From Phytohabitans rumicis (lineage in GTDB: Bacteria > Actinomycetota > Actinomycetes > Mycobacteriales > Micromonosporaceae), in contig NZ_BLPG01000001.1 in the NCBI RefSeq assembly GCF_011764445.1, positions 8,733,316-8,797,315 of the forward strand: a DNA stretch of 64,000 nt, given 5' to 3'. Position 1 is the first letter of the stretch. Every line of letters starts with the position of its first letter. Shown here in pieces: positions 37,596 through 46,493 of the stretch. The notes below the pieces were generated by a model. It made no database searches. It was not told the origin of the DNA and worked only from the letters and a program-made list of their open reading frames with translations. The position numbers were made by a program, and so were the translations under genes.

Positions 37596-38453
37596 ATGGC
37601 ACTCACGATGGGCACCGGTCCGTTCGGCCACGCCCCGGCCGGTGTGTTCGCACCCGAGCTGCCGCGGGCCGGCTCGGTCTTGATCGATCCGTACCCGCGG
37701 CGCATGCGCGGCCTCGTCGCCGGCGAGCCGATCGTCGACAGCGCGCGCGGTCAGCTGCTGCACGAGCCGGGGCGGTTGCCGCGCTGCTACTTCCCGCCCG
37801 AGGACGTGCGCATGGACCTGCTGGAGCCCGCGGGCGCCGGCAAGCCGTCGGCGTTCCTCGGCGCGAGCGAGCTCTGGCACCTGCGCCTCGGTGACCGCTT
37901 CGTCGAACGCGCGGCGCTCGCGTACCCGGCCCCGCCGCCGGAGGCCGAGCGGCTCCGCGGGCTGGTCGCCCTCTTCTGGCGGGCCATGGACGAGTGGTAC
38001 GAGGAGGAGCTGCTCGCGATCGCGCACGTGCGCGACCCGTACCACCGGGTCGACGCGCTCCAGTCGTCCCGGCACGTCCGGGTGAGCCTGGACGGGGTGA
38101 CGCTGGCGGAGAGCCACCGGGCCACCGTCATCTACGAGACCGGCCTCGTGCCGCGCTGGTACTTCCCGATCGAGGACGTGGTCGCCCCGCTGACCCCGAC
38201 CGAGCACACCACGCGGTGCGCGTACAAGGGCGAGGCCGTCTACTGGTCGGTGCTGGTCGGCGACGCGCCGTACGTGAACCTGGCCTGGACGTACCGCGAG
38301 CCGCGGCCGGACGCCGCGCCGGCCCGCGACCAGGTGGCGTTCTTCAACGAGCGCGTCGACGTCGACGTGGACGGCGTCCGCGAAACCCGCCCCGGCGGCC
38401 CCTGGGCCAACCCCGACTGGTGGCGCGACCGGAGCTTCGAGAACGACCTCTAG
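37596..38453 (+). CDS. DUF427 protein with two copies of the domain
   Basis: A 285-residue soluble protein with two DUF427 beta domains. The first has LHEPGRLPRCYFPPEDVRMDLL and the second ATVIYETGLVPRWYFPIEDVVAPL; each has the family's Tyr-Phe-Pro-Glu-Asp core. A helical stretch (RLRGLVALFWRAMDEWYEEELLA) links them. Function is unknown. It is flanked by two different palindromic repeats (37497-37558 and 38466-38549). Confidence 0.87.
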   Translation: MALTMGTGPFGHAPAGVFAPELPRAGSVLIDPYPRRMRGLVAGEPIVDSARGQLLHEPGRLPRCYFPPEDVRMDLLEPAGAGKPSAFLGASELWHLRLGDRFVERAALAYPAPPPEAERLRGLVALFWRAMDEWYEEELLAIAHVRDPYHRVDALQSSRHVRVSLDGVTLAESHRATVIYETGLVPRWYFPIEDVVAPLTPTEHTTRCAYKGEAVYWSVLVGDAPYVNLAWTYREPRPDAAPARDQVAFFNERVDVDVDGVRETRPGGPWANPDWWRDRSFENDL

Positions 38454-38465
38454 CCCCCTATTTGT

Positions 38466-38549
38466 GCGTCGATCAAGGGCATATGGCCGTGGTTGGATCT
38501 CTTTCCACGACCGTTCGCCCTTGATCGGCGGGAAAGTCCTTGATCGGCG
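38466..38549. repeat. GATCAAGG palindromic element, copy 2
   Basis: An imperfect palindrome with GCGTCGATCAAGGGC on the left and GCCCTTGATCGGCG plus a second CCTTGATCGGCG on the right. It lacks the outer left block and the GC-rich tandem flanks seen at 5503-5755 and 61650-61847. It fills the gap between the DUF427 gene and the deaminase. Confidence 0.75.
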
Positions 38550-38563
38550 AACGCCGGCCGGCG

Positions 38564-39046
38564 TCAGGCCCGGCCGGCGACGTAGCGGCGGAACGGTTCC
38601 TCGGCGCCCTCGATCGGTACGTGGATGAGCTGGTCGGGCGCGGCCGAGCGGAGCAGCTCCTGCATCCGGCCCAGCAACTCGGCGTTGTCGCTCGGGGCCG
38701 GGTAGCCCAGGTCCGGTACGGCCTCCTTGGGCGCGGCGTAGAGGATGCGCGTCACGCCGGCGGTCACGGCGACGGAGTGGCACACGGCGCAGGGCTCGCA
38801 GCTGGACACGATCGTGGCCCCGGTGACGTGCACCTGGCCCACCGCGCGGCAGGCGTCCCGGACGGCCGCGACCTCGGCGTGCGCGGTCGGGTCGCGGTCC
38901 CGCAGGGCGGTGTTGACGCCGGTGCCCAGGACGGCGCCGTCCCGTACCACCAGCGCGCCGAAGGGCAGTTGCCCGGCGGCGGCGTTGTCGAGGGCGAGCC
39001 GTATGGCGCGGGCCAACAGCGCCGCGTCCTGTGTGGATCCGGTCAT
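38564..39046 (-). CDS. Cytidine/guanine deaminase family enzyme
   Basis: A 160-residue zinc deaminase. The catalytic HAE motif is at 56-58 (TAHAEVAAV), and the second zinc motif is CEPCAVC with Cys86 and Cys89. The chain resembles bacterial guanine deaminases and tRNA adenosine deaminases; the LPFGALVVRDG segment and length favour a free nucleobase or nucleoside substrate. The exact substrate cannot be fixed here. ATG 39046 gives a normal N terminus. Confidence 0.87.
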   Translation of the reverse strand: MTGSTQDAALLARAIRLALDNAAAGQLPFGALVVRDGAVLGTGVNTALRDRDPTAHAEVAAVRDACRAVGQVHVTGATIVSSCEPCAVCHSVAVTAGVTRILYAAPKEAVPDLGYPAPSDNAELLGRMQELLRSAAPDQLIHVPIEGAEEPFRRYVAGRA

Positions 39047-39176
39047 GCCCGAACCCTAACGGGCCGCGCCCGGTGGCCCTCGGCGTTCGCCGATCAAGGA
39101 GCGCAGGAGGGGGCGTATGAGTGTTTGTGTCGCTGGGTGGGGTTGACTTTTGTGGGTGCGTCATCGAGGGGGGACG

Positions 39177-41996
39177 ATGATCAGCGGGGTGGACGTGCGT
39201 TTCCGGATTCTCGGGCCGTGGGAGGTGCGCGCCGGCGGGCGGGCCGTGTCGGTGCCGGCGGGAAAGATGCGGGTGCTGCTGGCCGCGCTGCTGGTGTCGG
39301 CGGGAGAGTCGGTGTCGGTGGACCTGCTGGCGGCGCGGCTGTGGCCGGAGCGGGCGCCACGCCGCGAGCGGGCCACGGTCCACACGTACGTGGCGCGGCT
39401 GCGCCGGCTGCTCGGGCCGTTCGCCATCCAGACCGCGCGGGACGGCTACCAACTCGCTGTCGCGGTGGACCGGATCGACCTGTGGGCGTTCCGCGACCTG
39501 CTGCGGCGCGCGGCCGAGACCGGCGACGGGTCCGAGGGGGAGCTCAAGCTGCTGCGCCAGGGGTTGGCGCTGTGGCGGGGCCGGCCGTTCACGGGTGTGG
39601 AGTCGGTGTGGCTCGACCGCGAGGTCGTACCCCTGCTGGAGGACGAGTGGTCGGCCGCCGCCGAGCGGCGGATGGACCTGGAGTTGCGGTCCGGGCAGTC
39701 CAGCGCCGTCATCCCGGAGCTGCGCGATCTGGTACGGGTGCACCCGACCCGCGAGTCGCTGTGGGCGCGGCTGATCGACGCGCTGCACCGCTCCGGCCGG
39801 CGGGTGGAGGCGCTGGAGGCGTACCGGCAGGTGCGGGCGGCGCTGGTCGACGAGCTGGGCATCGAGCCGGGCGGCGCGTTGCAGGAGGTGCACGCCCGGG
39901 TCCTGCGCGACGGGGCGTCCGCCGCGCCACCGGTGGAGGCCGGCGCCACCCGGCAACTGCCGCACGACGTGGCCCACTTCACCGGCCGGGCCGAGCTGGA
40001 GCAGCTGCACCGGCTGACGGCGGCGATGGGCGGGGACGAACGGCGGCTGACCCGCATCGTCGCGCTGGACGGCGCACCGGGCATCGGGAAGACGACGTTG
40101 GCCGTCCACTTCGCACACTCGATCGCGCCGGCGTACCCGGATCTGCAGTTGTATCTGAACCTGCGGGGCTACGGCCCCGGCGAGCCGGTGTCGCCGTCCG
40201 CGGCGGTGGAGGCGCTGCTGCGCGGCCTCGGCGTGCGCAGCGACCTGATCCCGCCGGGCGCCGACGAGCGGGCCGCCCTGCTGCGCAGCACGCTCGCCGG
40301 CCGGCGGGTGCTGATGCTGCTGGACAACGCGCGGGACGCCGGCCAGGTGCGCGCGCTGCTGCCCGGCGGCGACAGCCTGGTCATCGTCACCAGCCGCAAC
40401 CAGCTGCGCGGCCTCTCGGTACGGGACGGCGCGCACCGGGTGACGCTCGGGCCGCTGCGGCCGGGCGAGGCGCTGGCGCTGCTGGCATCGGCGTACGGGC
40501 CGGACGGGGTGGCCGCCGAGAGCGGTCCCGCGGCCCACCTCGTGGAGCTGTGCGCGGGGCACCCGCTGGCCCTGGCGATCGTCGCCGAGCGGGCCCAGCG
40601 GGCGGGCGGCCTCACCCGCGTCGTGCGGGCGCTGACCGACGAGCGGGCCCGGCTGGACGTGTTCCGCGACGGGGACGGCGACCCGCACAACGACCTGTGG
40701 GTCGCGCTGTCCTGGTCGTACCGCGCGCTGAGCCCGGACGCGGCCGGCATGTTTCGCAAGCTGGGGCTGCACCCGGCCGACGAGGTCTCGCTGGCGGCCG
40801 CGGCGGCGCTGTCCGGCCTGCCGGTGCACCGGGCCGAGCGGGTGCTGGACCACCTTGTGGCCGCGCACCTGGTGCAGCAGCGCCGGCCTGGCCGTTACGA
40901 GCTGCACGACCTGGTCCGCTGGTACGCGCGGGAGCAGGCCAGCCGCGACGAGAGCGAGCCGGAGCGGGTGCGGGCGGTGCACCGGCTACTCGACTGGTAC
41001 CTGCACGCGGCGGTCGCCGCCGACAGCCGCCTGCTCCCGCACCGCCGCCGCGACTACGTGGCGCCGTACCTGCCCCAGGCGACGCCGCCGCGGTTCGCGG
41101 ACGTGACGACCGCGATGGCCTGGTTCGAGGAGGAGTACGACGGCATCCGGTCGGTGATCCGCTGGGCCCACGACAACGGCTGGAGCGGCCACTCGTGGCG
41201 CATCGTCATGTCGATGATCGCGTTCTTCGAGCGCCGGATCCCGTTGCACGACGCGATCGAGCTGCACGGGTGGGCGGTGGCGGCGGCCGCGGTCGCCGGC
41301 GAGCGGATCGGCGAGGGCTACGTGCTCAACGCCCTGGGCTGCATGTGTTACTACAAGGGCGACCCGGCCGCGGCCGGCCACTTCCAGGCCGCGCTGACCT
41401 GCTTCCAGGACGCGGGGGACGCCCGCGGCGAGGCGATGGTGCTGGGCAACCTGGGCCTGGCATACGGCGAGCAGGGCGACCACGAGACCGCCCGCTGGTA
41501 CGCCAGCCGCGCCCTGGCGTACTGCGAGAAGATCGGGTACGACTGCGGGCGCGCCCTCAACCTGGACAACCTCGGGGTCGCGCTCCAGGCGGCCGGCGAC
41601 TACGACGCGGCGATCGACTGCCACGTGCGGGCCCAGGCCATCAACCGTGAGCTGGATCAGGTCAACGGCGAGGCGACCAACCAGCATCACCTCGGTCGCG
41701 CGTACCTGGCGCTGGGGCGGCACCGGCAGGCCCTGCACGCCTTCCGCCGATCCATCGGCATGTTCCGCTCGCTCGGCAACCCGCGCTTCGAGGCCATGGT
41801 CCGCGTCGACGTGGGCAAGTCCCTCTTCCTGGCCGGCCACGCCGAGCTGGCCCGGGCGGCGTGGGACGGCGCCGTGGCCACCCTGAAGGAGTTCGACGAC
41901 CCGCAGGCCCGCGAGGTCAGCGACGCCATCGCGACCCTCCAGGCCGAATCGGCCGGGCGGGATGCGAGACGTGAGGCAGATACCTCACAGGTATAA
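39177..41996 (+). CDS. SARP/AfsR-type regulator with NB-ARC and TPR domains
   Basis: A 939-residue regulator. Residues 1-90 form an OmpR-like winged helix (FRILGPWEVRAGGRAVSV). A bacterial transcriptional activation domain reaches about residue 245. The NTPase part has P-loop GAPGIGKTTLA and a Walker B-like RVLMLLDNARDAG. The C-terminal third has TPR repeats (for example GNLGLAYGEQGDHETARWYA). ATG 39177 follows GAGGGGGG and is preferred to the upstream GTG at 39150. Such proteins activate secondary-metabolite or developmental genes; no target is adjacent apart from the operon at 42006-44598. Confidence 0.92.
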   Translation: MISGVDVRFRILGPWEVRAGGRAVSVPAGKMRVLLAALLVSAGESVSVDLLAARLWPERAPRRERATVHTYVARLRRLLGPFAIQTARDGYQLAVAVDRIDLWAFRDLLRRAAETGDGSEGELKLLRQGLALWRGRPFTGVESVWLDREVVPLLEDEWSAAAERRMDLELRSGQSSAVIPELRDLVRVHPTRESLWARLIDALHRSGRRVEALEAYRQVRAALVDELGIEPGGALQEVHARVLRDGASAAPPVEAGATRQLPHDVAHFTGRAELEQLHRLTAAMGGDERRLTRIVALDGAPGIGKTTLAVHFAHSIAPAYPDLQLYLNLRGYGPGEPVSPSAAVEALLRGLGVRSDLIPPGADERAALLRSTLAGRRVLMLLDNARDAGQVRALLPGGDSLVIVTSRNQLRGLSVRDGAHRVTLGPLRPGEALALLASAYGPDGVAAESGPAAHLVELCAGHPLALAIVAERAQRAGGLTRVVRALTDERARLDVFRDGDGDPHNDLWVALSWSYRALSPDAAGMFRKLGLHPADEVSLAAAAALSGLPVHRAERVLDHLVAAHLVQQRRPGRYELHDLVRWYAREQASRDESEPERVRAVHRLLDWYLHAAVAADSRLLPHRRRDYVAPYLPQATPPRFADVTTAMAWFEEEYDGIRSVIRWAHDNGWSGHSWRIVMSMIAFFERRIPLHDAIELHGWAVAAAAVAGERIGEGYVLNALGCMCYYKGDPAAAGHFQAALTCFQDAGDARGEAMVLGNLGLAYGEQGDHETARWYASRALAYCEKIGYDCGRALNLDNLGVALQAAGDYDAAIDCHVRAQAINRELDQVNGEATNQHHLGRAYLALGRHRQALHAFRRSIGMFRSLGNPRFEAMVRVDVGKSLFLAGHAELARAAWDGAVATLKEFDDPQAREVSDAIATLQAESAGRDARREADTSQV

Positions 41997-42005
41997 ATAT
42001 GACTC

Positions 42006-42272
42006 TCAGGTATGCGGTCCCCGACCATGTCTAGACCCGTCCACATCGGGGACATCGGGGTTCGGCGGCAGGGTGGCGGCGTGCAGAGCGCCGAGGGCGA
42101 GGCCAAGCTGGAAGCGGTTGTCCACGCCGAGCCGGTCCATGAGGGTCCGCACGATCGAGGAGACCGACCGCGTACTGATGCGCAGCTCGCGGGCGGCGGT
42201 GGCGTCGGTGTGGCCCTGCGCGAGCAGCTTGACCAGCGCCTGCTCGCGGGGGTCGAGCATGTCCTGTGGCAC
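42006..42272 (-). CDS. Stand-alone LuxR-type HTH protein
   Basis: An 88-residue protein consisting almost only of a LuxR helix-turn-helix (LDPREQALVKLLAQGHTDATAAREL, then SVSSIVRTLMDRLGV). It has no receiver or ligand domain. It is on the same strand as the TIR-like gene and 109 bases after it, so it could be cotranscribed and act as a regulator of that operon. Confidence 0.78.
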   Translation of the reverse strand: MPQDMLDPREQALVKLLAQGHTDATAARELRISTRSVSSIVRTLMDRLGVDNRFQLGLALGALHAATLPPNPDVPDVDGSRHGRGPHT

Positions 42273-42381
42273 GCGGGCATGTAACCACCCACCGGCCGGC
42301 AGGGTCCATCACCCGTTGCCGATTCGTGTCCGGCGCCTGCGCGATCACGCAGGTGGCGCTGCGCGATGGCGCATCGGGCAC

Positions 42382-43671
42382 CTAGTCGGCCGGAACCACT
42401 TCCCAGACCTTGTGCTCCTGGATCACCGGCCGGTCCTGGTCTTTCTCCGTTGTCAGCACGGGCACCCACAACGTGCGTACGCCGCGCCGGTTGACCAGCC
42501 GGAGCCGATGGCCGCAGCCGGGGCACGTGAGCGTGCCGCCTTCCAGGCTCGCGGGTTCGGCCGGGAAGTAGCCGAAATAGTCCGTGGCCGGCGCGTCGCC
42601 AGGGAGCGCGAGGTGGCGGGACCAGGAGATGGCACCGGGCTGGCGGTCGGCTGGCCGGCAGCCCGGACAAGGGACGCGGACCGTGTGCCAGAAGCTCGGC
42701 GTGGTGAACTCCGGTTTGTACCAACCGAACCGCCGTACGAAGAGCCGGGTCAGCCGGCCCAGCCCGCGCGGCGCGATCTGGGTCTCCGGCGCCGACGTGT
42801 ACGGGTCGGCGTTGTTGAGGAGCTCGACGAGGCGGTCGAGCTCGGGGTCGGTGGGCCGTGGCAGCGCGATGTCCCGCAGCGGTGCCGGCGCCTTGCCGTC
42901 CGCGACGAAGAGGGCCTCGTCCAGCATGGCTCGGCCGGACCGGTCGAGGTGGTTGTGCATCCACAGCGCCAGCAACAGCTCGCTGGACGTCCAGAACGAA
43001 TCGAGGTATCCGGTGGCAGACCAGTGCACTATCACGCGCCGAGTGGCGGTCATCTCCAGCCGCAGGCGGGCCACGCCCTCCCACATCTGTTGCTGGGTCA
43101 CGCACTCGGTGGGGTACGAGTACTCGCCCGCCGGCACCATGCGCACGGTCACCCCGTGGGTCCGTGCGTACGCGGCGGCCCAGTCGGCGGCGCTCTCCTC
43201 GTGGGTGCCGCGAAAGCTGAGGAAGTAGTCGGCGGGCCGGTCGTACATCCAGTAGTGCCGAGCGAGGTCGGCGGTAGGTGCGTCGCTGACCGGGTCGCCA
43301 AACCGGTTGGCCAGCCAGCGGTCGAGCCATTCGCCGAGCACCGCGTTGCTGAAGGTGGCGCCATGGATCGGCGCGCATTGGTGCCGCGCGAGCACATTGC
43401 GGGGCAGCGGGGTGCGGCTGACGAGCAGGTTGTTCTCGCGGACCTTGGACCAGGTGTCGAGCGCCCCGTACACGTGGCCGGCCGGCTCGACGGAACAGTC
43501 CCACAGGACGAGGTCCGCGAACACCTGGGCCTTGAGCGCCGTACCCCGGTGTGCGCCGCGGTCGGCAACCCGCAGGCGGACGCGGTGGTCGCGGCACGCC
43601 GGCCGCACGTACGAGTCCAGTAGCTCTTGGCCGCGGTCGTTGTGCGCGGGGAAGAACACCAGCGAGGCCAT
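42382..43671 (-). CDS. TIR-like zinc-ribbon protein of unknown function
   Basis: A 429-residue protein not recognised as a named family. The N-terminal part (1-125) has FADLVLWDCSVEPAGHVYGAL, like the ADLVLVDLT...NPNVFYELG pattern of TIR/deoxyribosyltransferase-like folds. Residues 147-240 recall a TIR domain: ADYFLSFRG resembles box 1, RRVIVHWSATGYLDSFWTSSEL resembles the S-x-W-C-x-x-E-L region, and Glu231 sits where TIR NADases have their catalytic Glu. The C terminus has a zinc ribbon with Cys335, Cys338, Cys383 and Cys386. ATG 43671 overlaps the kptA stop (TGATG); GTG 43674 is also possible. The coupled kptA gene consumes NAD+, which suits an NAD-linked role (inference). Confidence 0.65.
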   Translation of the reverse strand: MASLVFFPAHNDRGQELLDSYVRPACRDHRVRLRVADRGAHRGTALKAQVFADLVLWDCSVEPAGHVYGALDTWSKVRENNLLVSRTPLPRNVLARHQCAPIHGATFSNAVLGEWLDRWLANRFGDPVSDAPTADLARHYWMYDRPADYFLSFRGTHEESAADWAAAYARTHGVTVRMVPAGEYSYPTECVTQQQMWEGVARLRLEMTATRRVIVHWSATGYLDSFWTSSELLLALWMHNHLDRSGRAMLDEALFVADGKAPAPLRDIALPRPTDPELDRLVELLNNADPYTSAPETQIAPRGLGRLTRLFVRRFGWYKPEFTTPSFWHTVRVPCPGCRPADRQPGAISWSRHLALPGDAPATDYFGYFPAEPASLEGGTLTCPGCGHRLRLVNRRGVRTLWVPVLTTEKDQDRPVIQEHKVWEVVPAD

Positions 43672-44210
43672 CACGTCAGAAGGTACGCCGGGGGGACCGA
43701 TTCGGTGAGCCAGACGCCGTTCGCGCTGCGGTAGAAGTCGTGCCCGTCGGCGGCCATCGCCGCGGCGTTCACGGTGATGATGACGACGGCGCCGCCGCGC
43801 CGGGCCCCGACCCGGTGGGCGGTGGCGGTGTCGGCGGACAGGTGGACGTGGTGGCGGCCGCCGCGGTTGAGCCCGGTGGCGCGGATGGACGGCAGGACGG
43901 CCGCGCTGGTGCCGTGGTAGAGCACCTCGGGCGGGGACTGCGGGCGCAGCTCCAGGTCGACCGCGATCGAGTGGCCCTGGTTGGCGCGGATCCGCTCCAC
44001 CCCGTCCGGGCCGTGCTCGATGGCGAAGCGCTGCTTGTCGTTGCCGGCCACGACCGCGTCGAGGTCGGGCCGGCTGATCCCCATCGCGGTCAGGAAGGTG
44101 TCCACCGGGACCCAGCCGGCGGCGTCCAGGACGAGGCCGACCCGGCCGGGGTTGTGGCGCAGCGCCTTGGACATCCGCTTGCTCAGCTTGACGAGGCGGT
44201 CACGCTCCAT
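43671..44210 (-). CDS. kptA: RNA 2'-phosphotransferase Tpt1/KptA
   Basis: A 179-residue enzyme that removes an internal 2'-phosphate from RNA by passing it to NAD+, giving ADP-ribose 1'',2''-cyclic phosphate and nicotinamide. The RNA-side motif is Arg18-His19 (KALRHNPG, where many have RHKP), Arg75 is in IRANQGHS, and the ADP-ribosyl-transferase-like half has HGTS at 99-102 and a conserved Arg in HRVGARRGG. In bacteria lacking 2'-phosphate tRNA splicing its role is unclear. It overlaps the VOC gene upstream by 11 bases and the TIR-like gene downstream. Confidence 0.94.
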   Translation of the reverse strand: MERDRLVKLSKRMSKALRHNPGRVGLVLDAAGWVPVDTFLTAMGISRPDLDAVVAGNDKQRFAIEHGPDGVERIRANQGHSIAVDLELRPQSPPEVLYHGTSAAVLPSIRATGLNRGGRHHVHLSADTATAHRVGARRGGAVVIITVNAAAMAADGHDFYRSANGVWLTESVPPAYLLT

Positions 44211-44598
44211 GCTCGTCCTCCCGCGGATGGATGGCGCAGAAGAGCACGCCGTCCGGCGCGGCCAGGACCGTCCAGCGGTGCGGCGAGGTAACCTCCCAGC
44301 GGACCGTGGCGCCCGCGGCCACCAGCGCGTCCAGCTCGGCCAGGTTGTCCAGCCGCAGGTCCAGGTGGACCAGGCCGCGGCCGCGTTCGTCCAGGTCGTC
44401 CTCGGTCGGGCTCACCCACACGTCCGGCGACCGGCCCTGCGGGTCGCGCAGCAGCACCGACTCGTCCGGTTCGAGGGTGCGGCTGGCGAGCTTGTCGCGG
44501 TCTTCGTCGACCGGCGGCAGGCCGAGCGCGCGCGACCAGAACGGCCCGGCGACGTACGGGTCGCGGCAGTGGATGACGATGGCGGCGAGCCGGCTCAT
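44200..44598 (-). CDS. VOC (glyoxalase-like) family protein
   Basis: A 132-residue protein of the vicinal oxygen chelate fold: AAIVIHCRDPYVAGPFWSRAL at the start, HLDLRLDNLAELDALVAAGA in the second module, and a late VLAAPDGVLFCAIHP strand. Potential metal ligands are a His near the start, a central His and a late His or Glu. Function may range from glyoxalase to antibiotic binding. It heads the operon with kptA and the TIR-like gene. Confidence 0.85.
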   Translation of the reverse strand: MSRLAAIVIHCRDPYVAGPFWSRALGLPPVDEDRDKLASRTLEPDESVLLRDPQGRSPDVWVSPTEDDLDERGRGLVHLDLRLDNLAELDALVAAGATVRWEVTSPHRWTVLAAPDGVLFCAIHPREDEHGA

Positions 44599-44628
44599 GG
44601 CGGTAGTCTGCCGCCGTGATCCGGCCGG

Positions 44629-45282
44629 TCAACCGGGTTTCGCCCGGCGCCGCCGGGCGGCGGCCCCGCCGGCGGCCGCCAGGATCGCTGCCGTCCCGGT
44701 GAGCAGTCCCAGCAGGCTCCGCCCGTCGGTCACGACGGCCGCGCGGGCGTCGACCATGAGCAGCGCGAGGAACGCGGCCCCGGCGGCCGCCGCGACGGCA
44801 AGAGACCATTTGGTACGCCAGGGGAGCCGCCCGGCGTGCGCGGTGCGGTGCAGCGCGAGCGCCCACAGCGCGGCGGCCCCCGTGCACACCAGCACCAGGA
44901 ACGCGGCGTGGTACCAGCCGGCCACCGTGAAGTGGTGCGCCTGGGGGAGGGTCCAGTTGAGCCGGGGCGAGTCGGCGCGCAGCCACACCGCCTCGGTGGC
45001 CATGCCGAGGGCGCCGCCGAGGAGGCCGGCCGCGGTGGCGAGCGGCGCGTCCCGCCGGGCGGCCGGGAGGGTGCGCACGGCGTACACCAGGGCGCCGCAC
45101 ATGATTGGCAGCGCCAGCCCGTCGCCCCACGTGGCGCTGGCGAAGTCGAACAGGCCCGGCAGGGCTGCGGGCGCCGGCCGCAGCGCCGAGAATACGGTGA
45201 GCGCGCCGAAGCCAGCCGCGCACACGGCGACGGCCGTGCCCACTGCCCACAGTGGCGTGACGGGTGAGGGACGCGGGGGCAT
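44629..45282 (-). CDS. Polytopic membrane protein of unknown function
   Basis: A 217-residue protein with six hydrophobic segments and an Arg/Lys-rich C terminus. No signature is recognised. A mid-chain WTLPQAHHFTVAGWYHAAFL segment has His pairs that could bind metal. It is head-to-head with the glycosyltransferase; the two starts overlap if the GTG at 45264 is used. Confidence 0.75.
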   Translation of the reverse strand: MPPRPSPVTPLWAVGTAVAVCAAGFGALTVFSALRPAPAALPGLFDFASATWGDGLALPIMCGALVYAVRTLPAARRDAPLATAAGLLGGALGMATEAVWLRADSPRLNWTLPQAHHFTVAGWYHAAFLVLVCTGAAALWALALHRTAHAGRLPWRTKWSLAVAAAAGAAFLALLMVDARAAVVTDGRSLLGLLTGTAAILAAAGGAAARRRRAKPG

Positions 45283-46493
45283 TGACCAGGATCCTACATT
45301 TCACCGACGCCACGGTCGGTGGCGTCAACGGCATCGCGTCCTCGATCAGGCTGCTCGTCCGGTTGCTGGGCGGGCGCGGTCACGACAGCGCGGTGGTCAG
45401 CACCGGTCCATTGTGGGGTGACGCCGAGGCCGGGGTGGGCGAGGTGATCTGGGTGCCGTCGATGCCGACCGGGATGGGTGACTTCCGGTTCGCGTTCTTC
45501 CCGATCCGGGCGATGCGCGAGCGGGTACGGGCGTGGCGGCCGGACGTCGCGCACGTGCACACGCCGGGCCCGCTCGGGGCGGCCGGGCTCACCGTGGCGC
45601 GGCAGCTCGGCGTCCCGGCGGTCTACACGTACCACACCGACATGCACGGGTACGCGGAGCACTACTACATCCCGACCCCGGTGATCCGGGCCGGCACCGC
45701 CGTGTACGGGCGGCACCTGCGCCGCGGCCCGGCCGTGCACCCCGGTGGGCAGTACGGGGCGGTCGAGGAGGCCAACGCGCGGATCTTCGACGCGGTGCGG
45801 GTCATCATCGCGCCGACGGCGAACGCCCTGCGCCGCTGCCGGATGGCGGCCTACGCCGGCAAGGTGCGGGTCATCGCCACCCCGGCGAGCCTCCCGCCGG
45901 ACGGTCCCACGGGTGCCGAGTTCCGGGCCCGCTTCGGGATCGCCGGCGATGCCCCCGTCGTGCTCTTCGTGGGCCGGCTGTCCGCGGAGAAGGGCATCCG
46001 GCTGCTTCTCGCCGCGTTCCGGATCGTGCGCGGGCAGGTGCCGGCGGCGACGCTGCTGCTGGTCGGTCCCCGGTCCGGGCGGCTGCGGCTGGAGCGCCGG
46101 CTCGACCGGGCCGGGCTGGCCGCGCACACCGTCGTCACCGGGGCGCTGCCCCCCGCCGAGGTGCACGGGGCGTACCGGGCCAGCACTGTGTTCGCGTTTG
46201 CGTCCGCGACCGACACGCAGGGCATCGTGCTGCACGAGGCGGCGCTGTCCGGCGTGCCGATCGTGCTGACGGACGGGGCGCTGCACGGGAGCCACCCGCT
46301 GTCCGCCGCCATGCGGCTCACCGACCCGGCCCCGGCCGCGTTCGCCGCCGGCATCGCCGCGCTGCTGCGGGCGCCCGACCAGGCGCGCGGCCTGGGCCGG
46401 CGCGGGCAGATGATCGCGCGGGAGCACACGCCGGACCGGTTCGCCGACGAGACCCTGCGGGCGTACGAGGACGTGCGTACACCTTCATCCTAG
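45264..46493 (+). CDS. GT4-family glycosyltransferase
   Basis: A 409-residue retaining glycosyltransferase of the GT-B fold, probably cytoplasmic and membrane-associated. The acceptor domain starts with VGGVNGIASSIRLLVRLLGG. The donor domain has FVGRLSAEKGIRLLLAAF and the E-x7-E-like motif in ATDTQGIVLHEAALSG. The sequence resembles actinobacterial mannosyl/glucosyl-transferases acting on lipids, but donor and acceptor are not clear. The start may be GTG 45264 or TTG 45282. It converges with the LPXTG gene, overlapping by four bases. Confidence 0.85.
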   Translation: MRDAGALTRILHFTDATVGGVNGIASSIRLLVRLLGGRGHDSAVVSTGPLWGDAEAGVGEVIWVPSMPTGMGDFRFAFFPIRAMRERVRAWRPDVAHVHTPGPLGAAGLTVARQLGVPAVYTYHTDMHGYAEHYYIPTPVIRAGTAVYGRHLRRGPAVHPGGQYGAVEEANARIFDAVRVIIAPTANALRRCRMAAYAGKVRVIATPASLPPDGPTGAEFRARFGIAGDAPVVLFVGRLSAEKGIRLLLAAFRIVRGQVPAATLLLVGPRSGRLRLERRLDRAGLAAHTVVTGALPPAEVHGAYRASTVFAFASATDTQGIVLHEAALSGVPIVLTDGALHGSHPLSAAMRLTDPAPAAFAAGIAALLRAPDQARGLGRRGQMIAREHTPDRFADETLRAYEDVRTPSS

